Of a stretch of DNA of 61,797 bases, positions 33,338 to 43,681 are shown in pieces. The DNA is from Rhodanobacteraceae bacterium (lineage in GTDB: Bacteria; Acidobacteriota; Terriglobia; Terriglobales; Acidobacteriaceae), in the NCBI GenBank assembly GCA_903970285.1, contig CAJCHN010000123.1:1-61797 (forward strand), given 5' to 3'. The translations under genes and the position numbers were made by a program. Numbering within the stretch: position 1 is the stretch's first letter; each line of letters opens with the position of its first letter. The notes under the pieces were generated by a model. That model did no database searches. It saw only the letters and a list, made by a program, of their open reading frames with translations, and had not been told where the DNA came from.

Positions 33338-36300
33338 ATGATGCGCCATAAAATGCTCGTTTTCCTTTCGTTCTTCGTTTTGTTCGCTGGGATGTCTTTT
33401 GCACAGGTTGAAGCGGGACTGGGCGCGCTCTCCGGCGTCGTCTCCGATGCAAGCAAAGCGCTGGTCCCCGGGGCGCACGTCGTTCTGACGAACCCCTCCA
33501 TCGGCTTTCGCAAGGAGACAACCACCAACACCGCCGGCGAATTCTCCTTCAGCCCGCTCGAGGTAGTCGGGGGATATGTGCTCGAGGTGCAGGCACCCGG
33601 ATTTTCGACCGCGACGGTTAAGCAGATCGCAACATCGGTCGGGACGGTCATCAATCAGAACGTGACCCTGACGGTCGGCACAGAAGCAACCACAGTTGAG
33701 GTGAGCGGCGAAAACGTCGAGCAGGCTCAGGTGGATACCTCCTCCATCTCGCAGTTGATCGACAGCACAATCTTTCAGGATTCGCCTCTCGAGGTGCGCA
33801 ACCAGAACACGTTTGTGGGCCTCGCTGCCGGCGCAGCCCCCGACACGGCAAACACCGGGCGCGGCTACGCTGTCAATGGGGCCCGCACTGGCGCGGGCAA
33901 CTTTCTGCTCGATGGCTTCGACAACAACGACCAGGGTCTCGGAGGCGGCGCTCAGGGAGGCGCTGTGACGACCGTCTCTCCCGACGCCATTCAGGAGTAT
34001 CGCGTGATTACCAGTGTGCCCGATGCGGAGTATGGGCGCGCCGGCGGCTTCGCCACCGACACTGTTCTCAAGTCCGGCACCAACCGCCTTCACGGCTCCG
34101 CTTTCGAATACAGCCGATTCCAAGCCATTACGCAGAACAACTGGTTTTCCAACTATGGCGGACTTCGTGATCACCTCGTTCGCAATCAGTTTGGCGGCTC
34201 CATCGGCGGCCCGATCGTCAAAGACCGCACGTTCTTTTACGCCACGGTCGAGTTCCAGCGTCTGAGGACGAGTGAGCCTTCGAGCTTCACCGGCATCACT
34301 CAGGATTTCTACAACTTCGTGAAGTCGGGCGCTTACGAGACGTTCATGGAAGGAACGACGGGCCAAAATCCAGCGCCCAACCCGAATGGCGACGGCACGG
34401 TCGGCACCGGTTTCTGCCCGCAGTATTTGAAAACCACCTGCCCTGGAGCCTTTGCCGGCGTCGCTACACTCGGCAAGGTGTTCCAGACCAACTACAGCCA
34501 GACTCCTTCCGAGTTTCCTTTCGGCACGGAAAACTTGTCCAATGAGCCGACCGATCTTTTGCTGGGTGGCACGACCTACCTGCCGGTCAACATCTACGGA
34601 ACCGGCAATGTCGAGACGACGACCGCCTACAATCAAAACCGCGGAACGCTGAAGCTTGATCATCGCCTCACCCATGCCGATGAGCTCAGCTTTATGTACT
34701 CGCTCGATCCCGACAATGAGACCGTCAGCACAGGCGGAGGCAACGCCTTTCCAGGGCCAGCCGAACTCAACTACGGAGGCGCGCAGATCTTCGGCGCAAC
34801 CGCAATTCACACCTTTACCCCCAACCTTCTGAATACGTTCAAGGCCGGTTACCTGCGGCACGTGCGCAACTTCGCCGCGGCCGGGCCACAGGGGACAGCT
34901 TCGACCCTCTCCGCGGACTCGATCTCAACCGGTTTTGGTAAGTCGTCGGGCTTTCCGCAGCTGTTCACTGAAAACCAGTTCACCTACGAAGATTCCCTTA
35001 GCTTCACGAGGGGCAAACACGCTACCAAATATGGCTTCCGCTTCGCGCGCACACGCAACGGCTCCTCCTTCTATAACGATGTCAACGGCACCTACTACTA
35101 CTGGGGCGCTGCCGACGAGTTGACCGATGCGGCCAACAGCACGATCGGCGAAGCGCTTGATTCCGCCGACTATCCGGCATCGCTCTTTGGCTCGTTGTAC
35201 TACGCGTCCGGCTCACTCGACCTGACGACAGGCCTTGCGCCCAACCCGTATCGCGGATATCGCGCTAACGAGTTCGGGGCCTATGCTGAAGACTCCTGGA
35301 AGGCAACCTCCAGGCTGAACGTGAACTACGGCCTACGCTGGGACTACTTCGGTCCCCCGCATAACTTTATCTCGGGCATCGACTCCAATGTCTACTTCGG
35401 CACGGACACCACGCTGCGTTCCTACCTCAACCCCTTCGCTCCCAACACCCCGCTGCTGATTGGCGAGCAGGGCGCAAAATTTGAGTGCGTAGCTGTCTCC
35501 TGCGGCACTCCCGGTACCGTTGGCTTCGCGCCTTCGAGCGGCAGAAGCAACATCTGGGCGCAGAACCACAAGAACTTCTCCCCGCGCGTTGGCTTCGCCT
35601 ATGACACCTTTGGCAATGGCAAGCTCGTCATGCGCGGCGGTTTTGGCATCGGCTTCGACCGCCTGTACAACAATGTGTATGAGAACATCCGCTTCAATGG
35701 TCCACACTTTGTCGACGATGCTTACGGTTTCGGTGCGGGAGAGCCGGGTATCTCGCCCACGCTTGCCGCACAGGTCGTCCAGGTGCCGTTCAACGCGAAC
35801 ACCGCCCTCGCAGTTGCGGGCGCTTCTCCGGTCCCGCGGCACGTCGATCAGAACCTGAAGACCGCCTACTATGAGCAGGCCCACCTCGGCGCCGAGACAG
35901 AAAGGGCTGGATACGTCTTTGAAGCGAACTACATCGGCACCTTCGGACGCCAGCTCGTCGGCATCATGAACATCAACACCTTTGAAGGGCGTACCGCCTG
36001 TACCTCGGTCGCTGCACCCGGCAAGACGCCGACTCTGCAGCAGGCTCGGTGCGCGGCTGCGGGATACACCACCCTCAGCTCGCGCCGTCCGAATCCCGCC
36101 TTTGGAAATGACAACTTCCGCACCAATGGCTTCGGTTCCAACTTCAACGCGGCACAGGTCAGCGTCCGTAAGGGGTACTCGCATGGGCTTCAGTTGCTGG
36201 CCAACTACACCTATGGCAAGGCACTCGACCAGATTTCTGACGTGTTCACCATCAAGGGTGGAGCCACCGGTGTTGCTACGCCCTATAACCGCCGCAACAA

Positions 36301-36892
36301 CTATGGCCCAGCCGACTTCGATATACGCCACAACGCCGTGATCACGCTCAACTACCAGAGTCATTCCGAGGCGCACAAGCTGCTTCTGGATGGCTGGGGT
36401 GTATCGCCGATCGTCACTCTTCGCAGCGGCGCAACCATCAACGTTATCGACGGCAACTCAACCTACGAGCCCAACCAGGACGGCACCCCGGGCGTTCAGC
36501 GCGCTGTTTACGTTGGCAACGGCAATCCAAAGAATGCCTATAACCATAGTGTCAGCCCCTCCGGGCTGGCTCCCAACCAAACTGCCACTACGCTCAACGC
36601 GAGTCTCTTCAAACCATATGTGTGCCCTCTCAGTGTGAATGCGGGGCTGTTCTGCGATGTGCCCGGGAGGAATTCACTCTACGGCCTGCGCCAGTACAAC
36701 GTGGATGCGGCGCTCTCCAAGCACATTGCGGTCACTGAGCGGTTTCATTTCACCCTACAAGCTGCCTTCTTCGATGTAGACGGCCACGTAGAGTGGGGCG
36801 ATCCTGTTGGTGACATCAACAGCCCGAACTTCGGCAAGTCAACCAGCGCCGGGAACCGTGTCGGCCAACTCAGCGGACGATTCGACTTCTAA
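33338..36892 (+). CDS. Oar-like TonB-dependent receptor
   Basis: A 1184-residue outer-membrane receptor. I chose ATG 33338 (GGGGA about 11 nt upstream); ATG 33341 and 33353 are alternatives. The signal peptide is MLVFLSFFVLFAGMSFAQ. A carboxypeptidase-regulatory-like domain follows (LGALSGVVSDASKALVPGAH), then the plug with VNGARTGAGNFLLDGFDNND and EYRVITSVPDAEYGRAGG, then KSGTNRLHGSAFEYSR and the barrel, ending GRFDF. The ligand is unknown. A perfect terminator follows at 36921. It is divergent from rlmH across about 270 nt. Confidence 0.93.
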   Translation: MMRHKMLVFLSFFVLFAGMSFAQVEAGLGALSGVVSDASKALVPGAHVVLTNPSIGFRKETTTNTAGEFSFSPLEVVGGYVLEVQAPGFSTATVKQIATSVGTVINQNVTLTVGTEATTVEVSGENVEQAQVDTSSISQLIDSTIFQDSPLEVRNQNTFVGLAAGAAPDTANTGRGYAVNGARTGAGNFLLDGFDNNDQGLGGGAQGGAVTTVSPDAIQEYRVITSVPDAEYGRAGGFATDTVLKSGTNRLHGSAFEYSRFQAITQNNWFSNYGGLRDHLVRNQFGGSIGGPIVKDRTFFYATVEFQRLRTSEPSSFTGITQDFYNFVKSGAYETFMEGTTGQNPAPNPNGDGTVGTGFCPQYLKTTCPGAFAGVATLGKVFQTNYSQTPSEFPFGTENLSNEPTDLLLGGTTYLPVNIYGTGNVETTTAYNQNRGTLKLDHRLTHADELSFMYSLDPDNETVSTGGGNAFPGPAELNYGGAQIFGATAIHTFTPNLLNTFKAGYLRHVRNFAAAGPQGTASTLSADSISTGFGKSSGFPQLFTENQFTYEDSLSFTRGKHATKYGFRFARTRNGSSFYNDVNGTYYYWGAADELTDAANSTIGEALDSADYPASLFGSLYYASGSLDLTTGLAPNPYRGYRANEFGAYAEDSWKATSRLNVNYGLRWDYFGPPHNFISGIDSNVYFGTDTTLRSYLNPFAPNTPLLIGEQGAKFECVAVSCGTPGTVGFAPSSGRSNIWAQNHKNFSPRVGFAYDTFGNGKLVMRGGFGIGFDRLYNNVYENIRFNGPHFVDDAYGFGAGEPGISPTLAAQVVQVPFNANTALAVAGASPVPRHVDQNLKTAYYEQAHLGAETERAGYVFEANYIGTFGRQLVGIMNINTFEGRTACTSVAAPGKTPTLQQARCAAAGYTTLSSRRPNPAFGNDNFRTNGFGSNFNAAQVSVRKGYSHGLQLLANYTYGKALDQISDVFTIKGGATGVATPYNRRNNYGPADFDIRHNAVITLNYQSHSEAHKLLLDGWGVSPIVTLRSGATINVIDGNSTYEPNQDGTPGVQRAVYVGNGNPKNAYNHSVSPSGLAPNQTATTLNASLFKPYVCPLSVNAGLFCDVPGRNSLYGLRQYNVDAALSKHIAVTERFHFTLQAAFFDVDGHVEWGDPVGDINSPNFGKSTSAGNRVGQLSGRFDF

Positions 36893-36920
36893 CCAAGCAG
36901 TCGAAAGCTCCCATCAACGG

Positions 36921-36950
36921 AAAGCCCTCGACTTGTTCGAGGGCTTTCTT
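36921..36950. terminator. Bidirectional rho-independent terminator
   Basis: AAAGCCCTCGA, a 5-nt loop and TCGAGGGCTTT form a perfect 11-bp stem followed by CTT. It is flanked by A-rich and T-rich ends, so it can serve both the plus-strand receptor (stop 36892) and the minus-strand rsfS (stop 36976). Confidence 0.9.
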
Positions 36951-36975
36951 CATGCGCATCTATAGAGTCTTGGAG

Positions 36976-37515
36976 TCATTTACCGGGTTTAGTCGTCCCG
37001 CCGGTCGATCTCGTGGTCGCCGGTTTCTTCGTAGCGGTCTTCTTGGCCCGGGCTTTTTTTCCCGCGGCCTTCTTTGCGGCGACTTTCTTTAGGCCTGCGG
37101 TGGTTTCGGCGGTCTTCTGGCGGGTGGTGGCGATCAGCGCTTTCAACTCTGCGCTCAAGTCGGCGACGCTGATGGTGGTGGCCGACTTGCGCATGCGTTC
37201 CAGTCCGTAGAACGCCCGCTTCTCCGCGGAGAAGACGTGCACGATGAAGTCAACGTAGTCCATCAGGATCCACTCGCCTTCGCGGCGGCCTTCGACCGAG
37301 TTGGGATAGGTGCCGAACTCGCGCTTCAGACGCAGCTCAATCTCGTCGGTGATGGCGACATTCTGCCGGTCGTTGGTGCCATTGCAGATCAGGAAGTAGT
37401 CGGTCAGGCCCGACTCGCTGGGGTCGAGGGCCAGGATGCGAATGTCTTCCGCCTTCTTGTCTTCGCAGGCGGCGGCCGCGGCCAGCAGTAGTTGGTAGCT
37501 TTCGGTTGAGGGCAT
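36976..37515 (-). CDS. rsfS: Ribosome silencing factor RsfS with Lys/Ala-rich C-terminal tail
   Basis: Binds ribosomal protein uL14 and blocks subunit joining when nutrients are scarce. The core (residues about 10-115) is typical: KKAEDIRILALDPSESGLTDYFLIC, EGRREGEWILMDYVDFIVHVF and FYGLERM. The ATG at 37515 has AGGAG 4 nt upstream. The 179-residue product is longer than the usual 105-130 residues because of a C-terminal extension from about 138 on, rich in Lys, Ala, Arg and Thr (KKVAAKKAAGKKARAKK), like histone-H1-type or nucleic-acid-binding tails. It follows nadD on the same strand, the common nadD-rsfS order. Confidence 0.95.
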   Translation of the reverse strand: MPSTESYQLLLAAAAACEDKKAEDIRILALDPSESGLTDYFLICNGTNDRQNVAITDEIELRLKREFGTYPNSVEGRREGEWILMDYVDFIVHVFSAEKRAFYGLERMRKSATTISVADLSAELKALIATTRQKTAETTAGLKKVAAKKAAGKKARAKKTATKKPATTRSTGGTTKPGK

Positions 37516-37606
37516 GGGGCTCCTACCCTCTATGGTAATCCCTCTGCATTGCGTCCGGGCACGCCGCGGAGGATTGGCGTGCGGGGGCAGACTTCGCGCT
37601 GCAGAC

Positions 37607-38227
37607 TTATTGAATCAGGGTGCGGTAGAGAGCGTGTTCGGCGATGTAGGCGGCAACCGGCTCCGGCAACATGTCGTCACAGCGTCTCCCCAAAGCGAGG
37701 CGGTGGCGCAGCTCTGTTGCGGACACGTCTTCATGGACCTGATCCAGCAGGTGGATGCGGGATCGCTGGGCCGCCGTGAGGGCGAGTCCTTCCGGGTAGT
37801 GGAGCGGCACGCCCGGGCGGCTGACGACGATCCACTCAGCAAGCTGGAGCAGGCGGCAGGGTTCACGCCACTTCCCCAGGTGCTGGAAGGTATCGGCTCC
37901 CACGAGGTTGAAGACGCGCGCATGAGGGCGTTGCGCAGTCAGCAGCTCAAGCGTGCGAACGGTGTAGTTGGGCGAGCCGTCGGCGAGCGGGGCGTCGACG
38001 CTCGATGCCTGAAATCGAACCGGATCAGCATCCGCACAAGCCAGCTCGCACATGGTGAGCCGCTGATCGAAGCTGGCGGAGTGGCCGTCGCGCTTCAACG
38101 GCTGTCTCGCGGCCGGCGCGAACAGCACGCGGTCGAGCGCGAACGCATCCGAGGCTGCCGTGGCGATCGCCAGGTGGCCGCGGTGAGGTGGATCGAAGCT
38201 GCCGCCAAAGAGGGCTACGCGCATCAT
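37607..38227 (-). CDS. nadD: Nicotinate-nucleotide adenylyltransferase
   Basis: Adenylates nicotinate mononucleotide to deamido-NAD in NAD synthesis. The 206-residue product has the N-terminal GGSFDPPHRGHLAIA with the HxGH nucleotidyl-transfer motif, NLVGADTFQHLGKW, and the C-terminal VSATELR version of the ISSTxxR motif. It starts at ATG 38227 (a second ATG follows directly). It begins 16 nt after the outer membrane protein gene and is followed by rsfS after 91 nt, so the three are likely cotranscribed. Confidence 0.96.
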   Translation of the reverse strand: MMRVALFGGSFDPPHRGHLAIATAASDAFALDRVLFAPAARQPLKRDGHSASFDQRLTMCELACADADPVRFQASSVDAPLADGSPNYTVRTLELLTAQRPHARVFNLVGADTFQHLGKWREPCRLLQLAEWIVVSRPGVPLHYPEGLALTAAQRSRIHLLDQVHEDVSATELRHRLALGRRCDDMLPEPVAAYIAEHALYRTLIQ

Positions 38228-38243
38228 GGGACGGAGATCGCGC

Positions 38244-38831
38244 TCACGGCAGCCGGAAGGTCAGCCCGGTGGAGAAGTTGATCAGGGTGGCGCTAGGGAT
38301 CGACTCGGTGCCGCCGATGGTGCCGCCGCTCGCCGTATCCAGCGAACTGTAGCCAAGCTCGATGACGCGCCAGCTCACGCGTCGGCCAAGATCGTAGTCC
38401 GCGCCGGCGAAGACTCCGTACTGTGCCTTGTTGACCTTGATGGCGGTGTTCGGGGCGCGCGTGCTGCCCACGCCGATGAAGGGTTCCACGTAAGGGTGCA
38501 GCCGGGCGCTGATCGGCTTGATTCCAATGCGCGGACCAACCAGAAAGCTGTTCAGCGAGGCGTTGTTGGCGTGCAGAATCTGGTCGCGAACGTCGATGCC
38601 GATCTCGCCCGCGGGGAAGACGTTTGGAACATCGTAGAAGCCGCCGAAATCGACGCCATAAAAGATGCGCGAGGTGCTGCCGGGACCGAGAAACGAAAAC
38701 AGGCCCGGGTCCGCGGTCGAGTTGCTGATCCGGATGGCGACCGGGTTGACATAAAGCGCACCCTGTCCGCGCGCGGCGGCGGCAAGGCCGGTGACGATGA
38801 GGGCAACTACGAGGATTCTGAGGTTCTTCAA
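38244..38831 (-). CDS. Predicted outer-membrane beta-barrel protein
   Basis: A 195-residue protein with a signal peptide (ILVVALIVTGLAAAARGQG) and alternating beta-strand text (FYGVDFGGFYDV, LNSFLVGPRIGIKP, YVEPFIGVGS) ending in LTFRLP, like small OmpA/OprF-type eight-stranded barrels. The start is a TTG at 38831 with AAGGA about 6 nt upstream. It lies between obgE and nadD on the same strand, an unusual place for a barrel protein. I do not recognise a named family, and no catalytic residues are evident. Confidence 0.78.
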   Translation of the reverse strand: MKNLRILVVALIVTGLAAAARGQGALYVNPVAIRISNSTADPGLFSFLGPGSTSRIFYGVDFGGFYDVPNVFPAGEIGIDVRDQILHANNASLNSFLVGPRIGIKPISARLHPYVEPFIGVGSTRAPNTAIKVNKAQYGVFAGADYDLGRRVSWRVIELGYSSLDTASGGTIGGTESIPSATLINFSTGLTFRLP

Positions 38832-38969
38832 TGGGCGTCCTTCAAGTCTGCGTGCTGCGAGAGATGGCTGGTCGGGGCGAGGCCGGCCTAGATAAGAATA
38901 GAGGGTGGACTCCTGCGGCGCTAAAAGGATTGCTTCCGGGTGCCGGGCTGCGCAACCGCACCAAGCACC

Positions 38970-40076
38970 TCAGGCCCGGCCGCGCGCCGAGGAGGCTGGC
39001 GGAGGATACGCGGGCTTTCGCTTTTTTGGCAGTGCGCCTTCGGCCTCGAGCGGCACCGGGCGGTGCAAGCTCACAAGCTCGGCGATAGCGTACTTCAGCG
39101 GCTCGATGCCAGTGCCAGCAACGGCGGATATCTCATGGAACGGTAGCTTGCGCCGCCTGGCGAAGCTGCGCAGCTTCTTCAGCTTGTCCGGGTCCGCAAC
39201 ATCGATCTTGGCCGCGACCAGCACGGTTGGCTTCACCGCCAGAGCAGGGTCGAAGCTCTTCAGTTCCGCCGTGATGACCTTGAAGTCCTCCACCGGATCC
39301 GGGCGGCCTGAACCCTCCGACACATCCACCAGGTGGACGATAACGCTGGTGCGCTCAATATGCTTCAGGAACTGAATGCCCAGGCCCGCCCCTTCGCTGG
39401 CGCCCTCGATCAATCCGGGCAGGTCGGCGATGGTGAAGGACTCCTCGTGCGGCCACTCGCCAACGGAAACCACGCCCAGATTGGGCTGCAGCGTGGTGAA
39501 CGCGTAGTCAGCGACCTTCGGCCTGGCCGCAGAGATACGCGAGATCAGCGTCGACTTGCCAACATTCGGATAGCCCACCAGGCCCGCATCGGCCAGCAGC
39601 CGAAGCTCCAGACGATAGGCGCGTTCTTCGCCGGCGCGGCCAAGTTCATGCTCCCGCGGCGCCTGATGCGTCGATGTGGCGAAATGCTGGTTGCCGCGCC
39701 CGCCGCGTCCGCCGCGCGCGATCACGATCGACTCGTCCGGCCGGGTGAAGTCGTGCACCAGCTCACCGGTTTCGTCGTCGTAAAGAACGGTGCCGACGGG
39801 AACCTTCAGGACGGTATGTTCCCCCGAGAAGCCGGAGCAGTTCGAGCCGAGCCCATGTCCGCCGCGCTGCGATTTGTGTTCCGGGTTGAAGCGGAAGTGA
39901 ACCAGCGTGTTGTGGCTGAGCGAGGACTCCATCAGGATGTCGCCGCCATGCCCGCCATCGCCGCCGGAGGGTCCGCCACGAGGCACGAACTTCTCGCGGC
40001 GAAAGGCCATGCACCCATTGCCACCGTCCCCGGCCTTCACCCGAATTCGTGCTTCATCGATAAACATGCGCTTCAT
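38970..40076 (-). CDS. obgE: Obg-family GTPase ObgE/CgtA
   Basis: A ribosome-assembly and stress GTPase. The Obg N-terminal glycine-rich domain is clear ([48 protein letters not shown]). The G domain has G1 [10 protein letters not shown]3 [13 protein letters not shown] and G4 [11 protein letters not shown] (NKxD variant). The product is 368 residues from ATG 40076; ATG 40067 (MFIDEA) is an equally good start. A charged C-terminal tail ([11 protein letters not shown]) replaces the longer C-domain of Gram-positive Obg. The next genes on the strand are the barrel protein, nadD and rsfS. Confidence 0.95.
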   Translation of the reverse strand: MKRMFIDEARIRVKAGDGGNGCMAFRREKFVPRGGPSGGDGGHGGDILMESSLSHNTLVHFRFNPEHKSQRGGHGLGSNCSGFSGEHTVLKVPVGTVLYDDETGELVHDFTRPDESIVIARGGRGGRGNQHFATSTHQAPREHELGRAGEERAYRLELRLLADAGLVGYPNVGKSTLISRISAARPKVADYAFTTLQPNLGVVSVGEWPHEESFTIADLPGLIEGASEGAGLGIQFLKHIERTSVIVHLVDVSEGSGRPDPVEDFKVITAELKSFDPALAVKPTVLVAAKIDVADPDKLKKLRSFARRRKLPFHEISAVAGTGIEPLKYAIAELVSLHRPVPLEAEGALPKKRKPAYPPPASSARGRA

Positions 40077-40274
40077 CGAGTGTAAATTACCGGGGAAAAA
40101 CAGCTCCAAAGAGGTGCACTACGGCTGCGTTCACATGCCTGTAACCGTTCGTTGACGGTCCTTTCATGGAAGCCCGGAAAAATAAAGGCAGCTGCAATCA
40201 GCAGCATCGGCGTCCTTCCCGATCCACGAACGCTCGACAAACTCCCCAGGCACGAAAAACTTCAGGAGACCATG

Positions 40275-43200
40275 ATGTTTAGTGATTCAACCAAGGCGCT
40301 CGCCGCGCTGACCTTAGCCGCGGCTGCGTGCAGCCTGCTGCCCGCGCAGACCACCACCCAGGGTGCTGTAGCCGGCACCGTGGAAGACGCCACGGGAGCC
40401 GCGATCCCGAAAGCAGCCGTGACCATCCACAACGATGGCACCAACGCCGAAGTTCATCTGCAGGCGGATGACAGCGGGTACTTCAAGGCACCGCTGCTGC
40501 AGGTCGGCAATTACACCGTAACCTTCGCTGCGTCCGGCTTTGGCGACCAGGTGGAAAAAAACGTGGTTGTCGTGGTTGGCCAGGTCACCACGCTGGAGCC
40601 GCACCTTGCCGCCGGCGGCGCAGCCGAGACGGTTCAAGTGAGCGCAGCCTCGACCCTGCTCAACACGGAGTCACCCGACTTCACCGACACCCTCAGCCAG
40701 CGACAGATCGAGAACCTTCCGGAGAATAACCGCCGCTGGTCCAGCCTGGCGCTGCTTACCCCCGGCGTCGTCTCCGATTCAAACGGCTATGGTCTGGTTT
40801 CCGTTCGCGGTATCAGCCCCATCCTGAACAACATCCTCATCGACGGCGCGGACGACAACCAGGCCTACTACGCGGAAGAGCGCGGAAGGACTCGGGAAGC
40901 CTACTCTACGTCGGAAGATGCGGTGCGCGAGTTTGCCGTGAACTCGGGTGTCTACGCCGCGGAGTATGGCCGGGCAGCCGGCGCGGTCATCAACTCCGTG
41001 ACCAAGAGTGGAACCAACCAGTTCCACGGAGAGGCTTACGTCTACGATCGCCAGAGCGACTGGGCTGCATTTACCCCGCTCAGCACCAACACCTTCGTGA
41101 CTCAGACGCCGGCTGGAGGCTTTACCACCTCGACCGTGCCGATCAAGCCGGAAGACATTCGCAAGATCTGGGGCTTCTCGGTCGGCGGTCCAGTCATCAA
41201 GGACAAGGTCTTCTTCTTCTATACCTACGACCAGCACCACCGCATCTTTCCTGGCATCGCGAAGGCCAATGTCCCCGGTACCTTCTTTGCTCTTCCCGAC
41301 CCGGCAACGGCCGGCTCTGCGGACATGGTGACCTCGCCCGCGGGTGTGACCTACACCTGCAATGTTGCGACCGGCTACCTGGCTCCGAATACCGGCAAGA
41401 CGGCTGCGCCCTCGCTCGATGCGCAGACCTGCACGCTGGCAGCCCGCGAGGGACTGGCTTCATACGGTGCGGGTGTGTTGGCGTATCAGAACGGTCTGGC
41501 CGCACTGAACACCGACCTTGGAACGGTGCCGCGCGTCGGGGATCAGGAGATCAACACGCCGAAGATCGACTGGCAGATCAATCCCAGGAACCGGGTCGCG
41601 TTCCTCTATCATCGCCTGCGCTGGGATTCACCCGGCGGCGTGCAGACGACCTCCACGGACGATTACGCACTCGACACCTGGGGCAACGATTTCGTGAAGC
41701 TGGACTACGGCCTGGCAAAGCTCGAATCGCAGCTCACCCCAAGCATCAGCAATGAACTTGGCTACCAGTACAGCCGGGAGCTCGACGACGAGTCGCAGCA
41801 GCCCTACAGCGCCTATACGCTGAACAACTTCGTTGGCAACGCACCCGGCTCCATGGGGAACGTGCCGGAAGTTGCGATTGCGACCAGCAACGGCGGCTTC
41901 TATGCCGGCTCACCCTACTATTCCTACCGCAAGGCGCTGCCGGATGAGCGCAAGTGGCAGGTCTTCGACACGGTATATCTGGTTCGGGGGAACCACAGCT
42001 TCAAGTTCGGCTACGACGGCGTCAAGAATGCCGATCTGATCAACAACACCTACGAGAGCAACGGCGAGTACACCTACACCTACACGTCGGAGTACCTGGC
42101 CGACCAGTTCGCGAAGGCGGCCGGCCACAACGTCTGCAACAGCGGCGCCAGCGCTTCGGCATCGGCAACCTCCTCGGCAGTAGGAGCCTTCCCGTGCTTT
42201 ACGAACTTCTACCAGGGCTTCGGGAACCCGATATTCGGCATCCAGACCTACGACTACGGCGTCTTCGGCCAGGACAACTGGAAGATCATGCCGAGGCTCA
42301 CGGTGCAGCTTGGTCTGCGCTACGACTATGAGTTTCTTCCCTATCCCTCGCCGAACCTGACCACCGCAACCACCAACTTCACACCCTATCCGCAGCTGAA
42401 TAATCGTCCTACCGACAAGAACAACTTTGGCCCGCGGGTCGGCTTCTCGTGGGATGTTTTCGGTACCGGCGAAACCGTCCTCCGCGCCGGATACGGCATG
42501 TTCTACGGTCGCACCAACAATGGCATCCTGCTCAACACCCTGCTGAACACGGGCAGCCCGAACGGTCAATACACAACTCTGCTGAAAGCCGCGACCGGCC
42601 CGTCCTTCCCCAACCTGATCGCCAGCGGGACCGCGCCGGTGCCAAGTTCATACTTCCTGGCCAGGAACCTGCAGAATCCGATGGTTCATGAGTACGACGC
42701 GGTGGTGCAGCAGAACCTGGGCAAGGGGTTCATCTTCAACCTGAGCTACCTTGGCGCCCTGGGGCGTGAGCTGCCCAACTTCCTGGACCTGAACCTGAAC
42801 CCGGTAACAACCAATGTGCCGATTACGGTAGTGGATACGACGGGCAAGGGACCGATCCCGAACGGCACCGTCCTCAACGTTCCAACCTACACCGCCTACG
42901 GCAACACCGCTTTGTTCGGCGCTGCGGCTACCAAGTACCAGAGCATCACGGAGGTGATCGCCAACATTAACTCCAGCTATAACGCTCTGGTCGCGGAGAT
43001 TCAGAACCGCTCCTTTCACGGCCTGCAGTTCGATACCAGCTACACCTGGTCGCACGCTCTGGACTTCAACCAGAATGCGACGACGACAACCACCGGAAAC
43101 AACTGGTACGACCCGTATGGGAACCAGCGTCAGAACTACGGCAACTCCAACTACAACGTGCCCAATCGTTTCGTAGGCGATGTCGTCTACGCGTTTCCTG

Positions 43201-43661
43201 GCGTGACGACGGGGCACTCCTACGAGAAGTACGCGGTCAATGGCTGGCAGATCAGCAACAACTTCCAGATGCAGAATGGTCTGCCGTACTCCTATAACAC
43301 CACCTCCTACACTTCGCTGGGGCTGATCAGCGGTCTGAATGGTTCGGGCGGTGCAACCTACCTGCCGCAACTTGGACGGAACACGCTTCAGCTGCGTCGC
43401 GACATTGTGGACGATGCGCGGCTCAGCAAGGCCATCCCGTTTACTGAACGCTACAACCTGGAGCTTCGTGCTGATCTGTTCAACGTGGCAAATCACGAAA
43501 ACGTCAGCGCGGTCGGCACCACAGCTTATAACCTTGGTGGAACCGCCGTTGCACCGACGGCCACTTACAACACCACCCTGGGGATTCCGACCTCGATCAA
43601 CTCGAGCGGCTTCCTCTACACCCCGCGCGAGATCCAGATCTCGGCGAGATTCCTCTTCTAA
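40275..43661 (+). CDS. Oar-like TonB-dependent receptor
   Basis: A 1128-residue outer-membrane receptor. I chose ATG 40275 because AGGAG at 40264-40268 lies 6 nt upstream; ATG 40272 is adjacent. A signal peptide ends near SLLPAQ. The carboxypeptidase-regulatory-like domain (AVAGTVEDATGAAIPKAAVT) is followed by the plug with the TonB-receptor text IENLPENNRRWSSLALLTPG, ISPILNNILIDGADDNQAYY and KSGTNQFHGEAYVYD. The barrel ends QISARFLF. A terminator with a UUCG loop follows at 43682. A second receptor gene follows at 43976 on the same strand, so the two form a tandem. Confidence 0.93.
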   Translation: MFSDSTKALAALTLAAAACSLLPAQTTTQGAVAGTVEDATGAAIPKAAVTIHNDGTNAEVHLQADDSGYFKAPLLQVGNYTVTFAASGFGDQVEKNVVVVVGQVTTLEPHLAAGGAAETVQVSAASTLLNTESPDFTDTLSQRQIENLPENNRRWSSLALLTPGVVSDSNGYGLVSVRGISPILNNILIDGADDNQAYYAEERGRTREAYSTSEDAVREFAVNSGVYAAEYGRAAGAVINSVTKSGTNQFHGEAYVYDRQSDWAAFTPLSTNTFVTQTPAGGFTTSTVPIKPEDIRKIWGFSVGGPVIKDKVFFFYTYDQHHRIFPGIAKANVPGTFFALPDPATAGSADMVTSPAGVTYTCNVATGYLAPNTGKTAAPSLDAQTCTLAAREGLASYGAGVLAYQNGLAALNTDLGTVPRVGDQEINTPKIDWQINPRNRVAFLYHRLRWDSPGGVQTTSTDDYALDTWGNDFVKLDYGLAKLESQLTPSISNELGYQYSRELDDESQQPYSAYTLNNFVGNAPGSMGNVPEVAIATSNGGFYAGSPYYSYRKALPDERKWQVFDTVYLVRGNHSFKFGYDGVKNADLINNTYESNGEYTYTYTSEYLADQFAKAAGHNVCNSGASASASATSSAVGAFPCFTNFYQGFGNPIFGIQTYDYGVFGQDNWKIMPRLTVQLGLRYDYEFLPYPSPNLTTATTNFTPYPQLNNRPTDKNNFGPRVGFSWDVFGTGETVLRAGYGMFYGRTNNGILLNTLLNTGSPNGQYTTLLKAATGPSFPNLIASGTAPVPSSYFLARNLQNPMVHEYDAVVQQNLGKGFIFNLSYLGALGRELPNFLDLNLNPVTTNVPITVVDTTGKGPIPNGTVLNVPTYTAYGNTALFGAAATKYQSITEVIANINSSYNALVAEIQNRSFHGLQFDTSYTWSHALDFNQNATTTTTGNNWYDPYGNQRQNYGNSNYNVPNRFVGDVVYAFPGVTTGHSYEKYAVNGWQISNNFQMQNGLPYSYNTTSYTSLGLISGLNGSGGATYLPQLGRNTLQLRRDIVDDARLSKAIPFTERYNLELRADLFNVANHENVSAVGTTAYNLGGTAVAPTATYNTTLGIPTSINSSGFLYTPREIQISARFLF

Positions 43662-43681
43662 AGAACGGGAATGCAGGTAGC

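Noticed and set aside
33332..34861. A 509-codon open frame on the minus strand
   Set aside because: It is antisense to the second TonB receptor, with no signal peptide or domain.
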